Assembly: GCF_019175365.1 (NCBI RefSeq)
Contig: NZ_CP059572.1
Span: 1 to 64,000, forward strand
Direction: 5' to 3'
DNA length: 64,000 bases
DNA from: Actinomadura graeca
GTDB lineage: Bacteria > Actinomycetota > Actinomycetes > Streptosporangiales > Streptosporangiaceae
Shown: in pieces, positions 57,886-64,000 of the stretch
How positions within the stretch are numbered: the first letter of the stretch is position 1
How the letters are laid out: the number at the start of each line of letters is the position of its first letter
Notes under the pieces: generated by a model
Seen by the model: the letters and a program-made list of their open reading frames with translations, nothing else
Told to the model about the DNA's origin: nothing
Databases searched by the model: none
Translations under genes and position numbers: made by a program

Positions 57886-60033
57886 ATGCCCGAGCCCGCC
57901 GACGCCCATTTCCTGGAGCAGGCCGCCGCCCTCCGGCCGCCGGAGCCGCCCTCCCCCGCGGGGCCGCTCGGCAACGCGCGCCTGCTGGAGCTGTTCGACG
58001 CCCAGCTCGGCAGCCGGCACCTGGACCTCGCCGCGCGCCGGCTCCAGGCGGACGGCCACGGCTTCTACACCATCGGCTCGGCCGGGCACGAGGGCGGCGC
58101 CGCCGTGGCCGCGGTCCTGCGCCCCGGTGACCCGGCGCTCCTGCACTACCGGTCGGGCGCGTTCTTCCTGGAGCGCGCGCGGCAGGCGCCGGGCGGCGAC
58201 CCGCTCCGCGACGTCCTCCTCGGCCTGGTCGCCGCCGCCGAGGACCCGGTCTCGGGGGGCCGTCACAAGGTCTTCGGCAGCAGGCGGCTCAACGTCATCC
58301 CGCAGACCTCGACGATCGCCTCCCACCTCCCGCGCGCGCTCGGCGTCGCGTTCGCGATCGAGCGCGCGGCGCGTCTCGGCCTGGACTCGCCGTGGCCGCG
58401 CGACGCGGTGGCCGTCTGCGGCTTCGGGGACGCCTCGGCCAACCACTCCACCGCGACGGGCGCGATCAACGCGGCGGTGAACTGCGGCTTCCAGGGCCTC
58501 CCCATGCCGTTGCTGCTGGTGTGCGAGGACAACGGCATCGGCATCAGCGTCCGCACGCCGCCCGGCTGGATCCACGCGGCGTACGGCTCCCGCCCGGGGC
58601 TGGCCTACTTCCACGCCGACGGCGGCGACCTGGAGGACGCCTACGACGCGGCGCGCCGGGCGGCCGCCTGGGTCCGCGGGCGCCGCCGTCCCGCGTTCCT
58701 GCACCTGCGCACGGTCCGCCTGATGGGCCACGCGGGCTCCGACGTCGAGACGTCCTACCGCACCCCCGCCGAGATCGCCGCCGATCTGGACGCCGACCCG
58801 CTGCTCGGCACCGCGCGGCTGCTCGTCGGCCGGGGCGCGGCGACCGCCGCGGAGGTCGTCGCGCTGTACGAGGCCAAGCGCGCCGAGGTGGCGGCGCTCG
58901 CCGCCGAGGTCGCCGGAGCCCCGAGGCTCGCGTCCGCCGCGGAGGTCATGGCCCCGCTGGCGGCGCCCGTCCGCCCGCGCCCGGCGCAGGCCGGGCCCGT
59001 GCCCGGCGTGCCCGACGGGGAGCCGGTGACCGTCGCGCGGGCGATCAACCGGACGCTCGGCGAGCTGCTCGACGAGCGGCCGGGCCTGCTGGTGTTCGGC
59101 GAGGACGTGGCGCGCAAGGGCGGCGTCTACGGCGTCACCCGCGGGCTGCGGCGGCGGGCCGGGGCGGCGCGGGTGTTCGACACGATCCTGGACGAGCAGT
59201 CGGTCCTCGGCCTGGCGCTCGGGCTCGGGGTGGCCGGGATGCTGCCCGTGCCGGAGATCCAGTACCTGGCCTATCTGCACAACGCCATCGACCAGATCCG
59301 CGGCGAGGCGGCGACGCTGCCGTTCTTCTCCGCCGGGCGGTACCGCAACCCCATGGTCGTGCGCATCGCCGCGTACGCCTACCAGAAGGGGTTCGGCGGC
59401 CATTTCCACAACGACAACGCGGTGGCGGCGCTGCGCGAGGTGCCGGGCCTCGTCATCGCCTCGCCGGCCCGGCCGGACGACGCCGCCGGGATGCTGCGCG
59501 CCTGCGTGGACGCCGCCGAGGACGCCGGGCGCGTCTGCGCGGTGCTGGAGCCGATCGCCCTCTACCACCACCGCGACCTGCACGAGGACGGCGACGGCGG
59601 CTGGCTCGCCGCGCCGCCGCCCGCCCCGGTCCCGCTCGGCCGGGCCCGCCTGCACGGGTCGGGCGGGGACGTCACGATCGTCACCTTCGCGAACGGGCTG
59701 CGGCTGAGCCTGCGCGCGGCCCGCCGCCTGGAGGGACGGGGCGTGCGCTGCCGCGTCCTCGACCTGCGCTGGCTCGCCCCGCTGCCCGTGGACGACCTGC
59801 TGCGCGAGGCGGAGGCCACCGGCGCCGTCCTGGTCGCCGACGAGACCCGCCGCACCGGGGGCGTCTCCGAGGCGGTCCTCGCCGCGCTGGCCGACCGGGG
59901 CTTCCGGGGCCGCGCGGCCCGCGTCGCCGGCGAGGACAGCTTCATCCCCCTCGGCGACGCCGCCCGCCACGTGCTGCTGTCGGAGAGGGCGATCGAGGAC
60001 GCCGTCCTGCGGCTTCTCGACGGCCCGGTATGA
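57886..60033 (+). CDS. Alpha-ketoacid dehydrogenase E1, fused alpha and beta subunits
   Basis: 715 aa. The N-terminal half is an E1 alpha: IGSAGHEGGAAV, ThDP-binding FGDASANHSTATGAINAA, and CEDNGIGISVRTP. The C-terminal half is an E1 beta: AINRTLGELLDERPGLLVFGEDV, DEQSVLGLALGLG, PEIQYLAYLHNAIDQIRGEAA. The two are joined at about residue 375. Such fusions belong to branched-chain 2-oxoacid or pyruvate dehydrogenase types; no E2 or E3 gene is nearby. AGGGAG precedes ATG 57886. It is divergent from the ALDH-oxidase pair. Confidence 0.88.
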   Translation: MPEPADAHFLEQAAALRPPEPPSPAGPLGNARLLELFDAQLGSRHLDLAARRLQADGHGFYTIGSAGHEGGAAVAAVLRPGDPALLHYRSGAFFLERARQAPGGDPLRDVLLGLVAAAEDPVSGGRHKVFGSRRLNVIPQTSTIASHLPRALGVAFAIERAARLGLDSPWPRDAVAVCGFGDASANHSTATGAINAAVNCGFQGLPMPLLLVCEDNGIGISVRTPPGWIHAAYGSRPGLAYFHADGGDLEDAYDAARRAAAWVRGRRRPAFLHLRTVRLMGHAGSDVETSYRTPAEIAADLDADPLLGTARLLVGRGAATAAEVVALYEAKRAEVAALAAEVAGAPRLASAAEVMAPLAAPVRPRPAQAGPVPGVPDGEPVTVARAINRTLGELLDERPGLLVFGEDVARKGGVYGVTRGLRRRAGAARVFDTILDEQSVLGLALGLGVAGMLPVPEIQYLAYLHNAIDQIRGEAATLPFFSAGRYRNPMVVRIAAYAYQKGFGGHFHNDNAVAALREVPGLVIASPARPDDAAGMLRACVDAAEDAGRVCAVLEPIALYHHRDLHEDGDGGWLAAPPPAPVPLGRARLHGSGGDVTIVTFANGLRLSLRAARRLEGRGVRCRVLDLRWLAPLPVDDLLREAEATGAVLVADETRRTGGVSEAVLAALADRGFRGRAARVAGEDSFIPLGDAARHVLLSERAIEDAVLRLLDGPV

Positions 60034-60139
60034 AATCCCTGATCTCGCGAAGAATCGGACTATATTCCTGAACCGCCCCGCCGCGCACGGTGTCCCACGG
60101 GGCACACGTCTGCACTCGTCCCAGGAAAGGCGGCCCGCG

Positions 60140-62092
60140 GTGGCGGTCGAACCCCTGCGGCCGGACGACCCGGCCGACATCGGCGGATACGAGCTCCTCG
60201 GCCGTCTCGGGGCGGGCGGGCAGGGCGTGGTCTACGTCGCGCGCCGCCCCGGGTCGGACGGGCGGGTGGCGGTCAAGACGCCCCACCCCCGTCCCGCCGG
60301 GGCCGCGGACGCCGACCTCTCGGAGATCGCGCTCGTCCGCCAGATCGCCCGCTTCTGCACCGCGCGGGTCCTGGACGCCGGGACCGACGGGGACCGTCCG
60401 TTCATCGTCAGCGAGTACGTCGACGGCCCATCCCTGCGCGCCGCCGTGGAGGAGCACGGGCCGCTGGGCGGCGCGGAGCTGGAGCGCCTCGCCGTCGGGA
60501 CGATGGTGGCGCTCACCGCCACCCACGCCGCGAACGTCGTCCACCGGGACTTCACGCCGGGGAACGTGCTCCTCGCCGCCGACGGCCCTCGCGTGGTCGA
60601 CTTCGGGGTCGCCAGGGCGCTCGGGCCGTCCGGGCGCGGTGAACCGGGCGTGTCCGGGACGCCCGCGTTCATGGCGCCCGAGCAGGAGGCGGGCGGCGAG
60701 GTCGGCGCGGCCGCCGACGTCTACTCCTGGGCCGTCACGATGAGCTTCGCCGCGCTCGGCCCGCGGGTGTTCGGCGACGGCGGGCCGCACAGCGCGTTCG
60801 ACCGGCGGCTGCGGCTGGAGCGGTACCTGGTGGACCTGCCGTCCTGGCTGAGCCGGGTCGTCGCGCCCTGCCTGGCGCAGGATCCGGTGGAGCGCCCCGC
60901 GGCGAGCGAGGTGCTGCTGCGCCTGCTCGGCCACGGCCCGGCCCGCGCCGGGGAGGACGACGGCACGTCCACGCGCCGCGACACCGGGGACGGCGCGGAG
61001 CCGGGACCGCCACCGGCGCCCGAGGCGCGGGTGGGGCATCCGCGCGCGCCGACCATCGGGCGGCGCGCCGAGGCGCGCTCCGGGGCCGCCGCCGCCGGGC
61101 ATCCCGGGCCCGCGTCGGGCGGGACGGTCATCTCGGCCTGGCGCCGCCACCGCATCCTGATCGTGGCCACCGCGCTCGCCCTGTCCGGCGCCGTCGCCGC
61201 CGCGGCCGTCCTGTGGCCGCGCCAGGGCGGTTCCGGCGGACGCCGCCCCGCGGTGGCGGGACCTCCGTCCACGGCGCGGCGGATCACCGTGGGCTCGGCG
61301 AACTTCCCCGAGAGCGTCCTGCTGAGCGAGATCTACGCCCAGAAACTGGAGGCCGGGGGCCGGTCCGTCGTCCGCCGCCGCGGCATCGGGTCCCGCGAGA
61401 CCTACTATCCGCTGGCCCGGTCCGGTGAGATCGACGTCGTCCCCGAGTACAACGGCGCGCTCGCCTCCTACGTCGGGGCCCTGGACCTGGACGCCGGGGC
61501 CCCGGCGACCACGCCGTCGGTGAACGCCGCACTCCGCACGGAGCTGCCGGCCCCGCTGGAGATCCTCGATTCCGCGAAGGCCGAGGACAAGGACGCGATC
61601 GTCGTCACGCGGCGGACCGTCACACGCTACGGCCTCACCTCGCTTGCCGGGCTCGCGGAGGTCTCGGACGGCTTCGTCCTCGGCGGCACGCCGGAGGCCG
61701 AGACACGGCACCAGGGGATGATCGGCCTCAGGGCCGTCTACGGCGCCCGGTTCAAGGACTTCCAGCCCTTCCGGCACGACGACTTCGGCACCCTCGCCGA
61801 CCTGCTGGAGAAGGGGTCGCTGCAGGCGGCGCAGATGTTCACCACCGACCCCGCGCTCCGCGCCCGCGACTTCGTCGTCCTGGACGATCCGAAGCGGCTG
61901 TTCGGCGCCCAGAACGTCACGCCGCTGGTCAACCGCGGCGGCGTGGACGGCGCGGCCCGCGCCGCGCTCGACGCCGTCTCGGCCAAGCTCACCACCGACG
62001 ACCTGCGCTACATGAACGCGCGGGTCGAGGTGAACCGGGACCCCGTCGAGGCCGTCGCCAAGGCGTGGCTCGTCCAGAACGGCCTGGTCTGA
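60140..62092 (+). CDS. Membrane Ser/Thr protein kinase with extracellular osmoprotectant-binding (OpuAC-like) domain
   Basis: 650 aa. Cytoplasmic Hanks kinase, residues 15-270: glycine loop GRLGAGGQGVVYVA, K46, HRDFTPGN (D137, N142) and DFG (154-156), so it should be active. A proline/charge-rich linker (275-335) leads to one membrane span at about 338-360. Outside lies a domain beginning ITVGSANFPESVLLSEIYAQ, with ARSGEIDVVPEYNGALASYVG and FTTDPALRARDFVVLDDP, as in glycine-betaine/choline-binding proteins (ProX/OpuAC). It probably senses a compatible solute and signals by phosphorylation. GTG start, AGGAAAGG upstream. Confidence 0.9.
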   Translation: MAVEPLRPDDPADIGGYELLGRLGAGGQGVVYVARRPGSDGRVAVKTPHPRPAGAADADLSEIALVRQIARFCTARVLDAGTDGDRPFIVSEYVDGPSLRAAVEEHGPLGGAELERLAVGTMVALTATHAANVVHRDFTPGNVLLAADGPRVVDFGVARALGPSGRGEPGVSGTPAFMAPEQEAGGEVGAAADVYSWAVTMSFAALGPRVFGDGGPHSAFDRRLRLERYLVDLPSWLSRVVAPCLAQDPVERPAASEVLLRLLGHGPARAGEDDGTSTRRDTGDGAEPGPPPAPEARVGHPRAPTIGRRAEARSGAAAAGHPGPASGGTVISAWRRHRILIVATALALSGAVAAAAVLWPRQGGSGGRRPAVAGPPSTARRITVGSANFPESVLLSEIYAQKLEAGGRSVVRRRGIGSRETYYPLARSGEIDVVPEYNGALASYVGALDLDAGAPATTPSVNAALRTELPAPLEILDSAKAEDKDAIVVTRRTVTRYGLTSLAGLAEVSDGFVLGGTPEAETRHQGMIGLRAVYGARFKDFQPFRHDDFGTLADLLEKGSLQAAQMFTTDPALRARDFVVLDDPKRLFGAQNVTPLVNRGGVDGAARAALDAVSAKLTTDDLRYMNARVEVNRDPVEAVAKAWLVQNGLV

Positions 62093-62154
62093 CGGCCGGG
62101 CACGAGATCTCTTGTGGAGATCGGTGAGCGGCCCTCGCCCTCGCGCGCTCGACA

Positions 62155-62193
62155 GCGCCGGGCGGCCGTCACGCTGTGACGGCCGCCCGGCGC
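62155..62193. terminator. Bidirectional hairpin terminator
   Basis: A perfect 18-bp stem, GCGCCGGGCGGCCGTCAC and its complement, with a 3-base GCT loop lies between the convergent kinase and substrate-binding protein genes, 63 bp past the kinase stop. No T-run, as usual in high-GC actinomycetes. Confidence 0.7.
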
Positions 62194-62209
62194 CGCCCCG
62201 GTCCCGCCG

Positions 62210-63139
62210 TCAGGGCGTGCGGGCCGCCCCGACCAGCTCCGCCACGCCCGGCAGGACCGCGTCCGCGACCGTGATCCTCCGGTCGATCAGCCCGGCGGCG
62301 TGGAAGAGGTCGGCCGCGCGCTGCTGCTCGGCGACGAACTCCCCGCTCACCGGCTCCAGGCCGAACGGCCGGTGCCGCAGGGCGTGCTCCCAGGCTGCCG
62401 GGTCGCCGCCGTCGTCGGCCGCGAACAGCTTCGCCGCCTCGGCCGGGTTCTCCTTGATCCAGGCGTCCGACTCGCGCAGCGCGGCGACGATGGCCGCCAG
62501 CTCCTCCCGGCGCTCCTCGGCGAAGTCGCGGCGCGTGAACCACAGCGACCGGTGGCTGAACAGGCCGCCGGTCTCGATGAGCGTGCGCGGGGCCGCCTCC
62601 CGCTCCACCCGCGTCAGCGCCGGGTACGAGCCGACCCACGCGTCGACCTCGCGGTCCAGGAACAGCTGCGCGGCGTCGCCGTAGGCGTCCACCGGCTCGA
62701 TGTCGCTCCAGCCGAGGCCGGCGCCGTCCAGCGCGAACAGCAGCAGCGTCGTCTGCCAGGAGCCGTGCCCGAGCGCGACCCTGCGGCCCTTGAGGTCGGC
62801 GGGCGAGGCGATGCCCGAGTCCTCGTGGACGACGAGCCGCCCGTTCTCGTGCCGCGGGCCCGACGTCGCCACGTACACGATGTCGTGGCCCTTGGCCTGC
62901 GCCGTGACCGGCGGTGTCGAGCCGGTGCCGATGAAGTCGTACCCGCCGTCGAAGAGGTGGTCGCCGTGCGCGGACGGCAGGCCCTCGGCGGGCGACGGCC
63001 GGTCCCCGGACGGCAGCGAGCGGAAGTCCACCCACTCGACGTCGGGGAGGGAACGCTCCAGGACGCCCCGGTGGCGCAGCACCCACAGGGAGTTGTTGCT
63101 CGGGAAGTAGCCGACGCGGACGGGCTTGGACTCGGACAT
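62210..63139 (-). CDS. SsuA/NMT1-type ABC substrate-binding protein lacking a signal peptide
   Basis: 309 aa. VRVGYFPSNNSLWVLRHRGVLE at the very N-terminus, STPPVTAQAKGHDIVYVA, DLKGRRVALGHGSWQTTLLLF and WIKENPAEAAKLFA match aliphatic sulfonate/nitrate/thiamine-precursor binding proteins. The mature fold starts at residue 7, so there is no signal peptide or lipobox in this frame; either the real start is elsewhere or the protein stays in the cytosol. It overlaps the flavin monooxygenase stop by one base. No permease or ATPase gene follows in the window. Confidence 0.8.
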   Translation of the reverse strand: MSESKPVRVGYFPSNNSLWVLRHRGVLERSLPDVEWVDFRSLPSGDRPSPAEGLPSAHGDHLFDGGYDFIGTGSTPPVTAQAKGHDIVYVATSGPRHENGRLVVHEDSGIASPADLKGRRVALGHGSWQTTLLLFALDGAGLGWSDIEPVDAYGDAAQLFLDREVDAWVGSYPALTRVEREAAPRTLIETGGLFSHRSLWFTRRDFAEERREELAAIVAALRESDAWIKENPAEAAKLFAADDGGDPAAWEHALRHRPFGLEPVSGEFVAEQQRAADLFHAAGLIDRRITVADAVLPGVAELVGAARTP

Positions 63140-64000
63140 CAGGGGGTTCCTCTCGTCGCGGAGATGGGGGAGTGGTCGCGGAGGTCGTGGCCGCGCAGCA
63201 GGGGCAGCACCCGCTCGCCCACGCGGTACGCCTCCTCCAGGTGGGGCACACCGGCGAGGATGAACGCGTCCACGCCGATGCCGATCAGTTCGTCAAGCCG
63301 CGCGGCGACCTGCGCGTGACTGCCGACGAGGCCGAACGCCGGGCCGCCCCGCAGCAGGTGGAAGCCGCCCCACACGTTCGGGGCCGCCTCCAGCTCGCGG
63401 TAGTGCGTGACCGGCCAGCCGACGAAGGACGAGCTGCGCAGCCATCCGACCGAGTCGCCCGTGGCCTCGGGGCCGCGGAGCCGGGCGGGGTCGACGTGCC
63501 GCCAGCCGCGCCGGATCTCGTCCCAGGCCTCCTCCTCGGTCTCGCGGGCGAGCACGTCGACGCGCACCGCGAACCGCGGCGCCCGCCCGAGCGCCTCGGT
63601 GTGCTCGCGCACCTGCGCGAACTTGGCGGCCAGCGCCTCGAAGGGCTCCAGCCACGACAGGTAGTAGTCGGCGTGCCGCCCGGCGGCCCGGATCGCCGCG
63701 GGCGAGGAGCCGGAGAAGTAGATCTCCGGGAACGGCTGGCGGGCGAGCGGACCGGGCAGCCCGGCGCCCTCCACGCGGTAGAAGCGGCCCTCGTAGTCGA
63801 ACGGCCCGCCGTCCCACACGCCCTTCAGCACGTCGAGGAACTCCGAGGTCCGCGCGTACCGGTCGTCGTGGTCGACCTTGTCGCCCCACCACAGCTGCGG
63901 GGGCCCGCCGCCACCGGAGATGACGTTGTAGACCACGCGCCCGCCGGTCACCCGCTGGAGGCTCGCCGACATCCGCGCGGCCTGCACCGGATGCAGGAAC
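63139..64000 (-). CDS. LLM-class flavin-dependent monooxygenase (SsuD-like), 5' end outside window
   Basis: About 287 codons are visible and the frame runs off the window edge. LQRVTGGRVVYNVISGGG, RTSEFLDVLKGVWDGGPFDYEGRFY and EIYFSGSSPAAIRAAGRHADYYLSW are characteristic of alkanesulfonate monooxygenase-type luciferase-like enzymes that use FMNH2 and O2 to cleave C-S or related bonds. The stop TGA shares one base with the start of the binding-protein gene. A partner flavin reductase is not seen here. Confidence 0.88.
   Translation of the reverse strand, partial: FLHPVQAARMSASLQRVTGGRVVYNVISGGGGPPQLWWGDKVDHDDRYARTSEFLDVLKGVWDGGPFDYEGRFYRVEGAGLPGPLARQPFPEIYFSGSSPAAIRAAGRHADYYLSWLEPFEALAAKFAQVREHTEALGRAPRFAVRVDVLARETEEEAWDEIRRGWRHVDPARLRGPEATGDSVGWLRSSSFVGWPVTHYRELEAAPNVWGGFHLLRGGPAFGLVGSHAQVAARLDELIGIGVDAFILAGVPHLEEAYRVGERVLPLLRGHDLRDHSPISATRGTP

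Noticed and set aside
54949..60180. A single open frame of over 1,700 codons on the minus strand across the oxidase, dehydrogenase and E1 region
   Set aside because: Only its last 380 codons (54949-56088) encode a recognisable protein. The rest runs antisense or out of frame to genes with clear motifs and is arginine/glycine/proline-rich, as expected in very GC-rich DNA.
1..64000. tRNA genes, insertion sequences, prophage remnants, CRISPR repeats
   Set aside because: Gaps between genes are short and none shows cloverleaf-like arms, regular spaced repeats, or transposase/integrase coding.

Overview
The window is about 64 kb of very GC-rich DNA, densely packed with genes that have strong G/C third-codon bias and many GTG or TTG starts. 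Pls-type peptide synthetase, a HelD-family RNA polymerase factor, a SigB/SigF-type sigma factor, an IdeR-like iron box and an actinobacterial-style pca operon all point to a filamentous actinomycete, probably of the Streptosporangiales (an Actinomadura-like genome is my guess; no rRNA or marker gene is present to prove it). I recognised 56 protein genes (two cut by the window edges), no tRNA or rRNA, no insertion sequence, prophage or CRISPR array. No gene-free stretch exceeds about 290 bp.

Layout. (1) 1-7146: a Pls/PosA-type membrane peptide synthetase whose substrate code reads almost like lysine, an M1 metallopeptidase and a HelD-family ATPase. (2) 7143-13531: a TetR regulator with a clear operator pair controlling a divergent NTF2-like gene; a Usp, second adenylate kinase and ACC-deaminase-like group; an XdhC-like protein; a B12 radical SAM enzyme; an ECF sigma factor with a SnoaL-like tail. 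(3) 13577-20773: pcaI-J-H-G-B-D-C, an IclR-type regulator and pobA, a nearly complete route from 4-hydroxybenzoate to beta-ketoadipyl-CoA (pcaF is absent), with a shared inverted-repeat motif before pcaI and before pobA. (4) 20946-36484: PAP2-like membrane protein, cyanophycin synthetase and cyanophycinase, an ABC1/UbiB kinase-like protein, a siderophore-interacting protein with an iron box, a cyclase plus ThDP enzyme pair, glpF-glpK, a secreted trypsin-like protease, a SigB/F-type sigma factor, twin CrcB fluoride channels and a ChaB-like protein.

(5) 36608-49593: a ten-gene minus-strand operon in which every junction is a 4-bp start/stop overlap. It encodes a carbamoyltransferase, a GT2-GmhB fusion, two GT9 (heptosyltransferase-type) proteins, two GT-B glycosyltransferases, GmhA, HldE, an SDR and a UXS-like epimerase. 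Two further GT2 genes run divergently. Together this looks like synthesis and transfer of an ADP-activated heptose onto a carbamoylated surface or secreted glycan in a Gram-positive organism. (6) 49667-64000: flavodoxin-like reductase, MFS efflux pump with divergent HTH regulator, paaZ, an FAD oxidoreductase/aldehyde dehydrogenase pair divergent from a fused E1 alpha-beta dehydrogenase, a Ser/Thr kinase fused to an osmoprotectant-binding domain, and a sulfonate-type substrate-binding protein with an LLM-class flavin monooxygenase.

The observations I rate highest are the heptose operon with its GT2-GmhB fusion, the lysine-coded Pls synthetase next to an M1 peptidase (a possible make-and-degrade module for an epsilon-poly-amino acid), and the receptor kinase with an OpuAC-type ligand domain. 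All functions come from reading motifs by eye; no database search was run.
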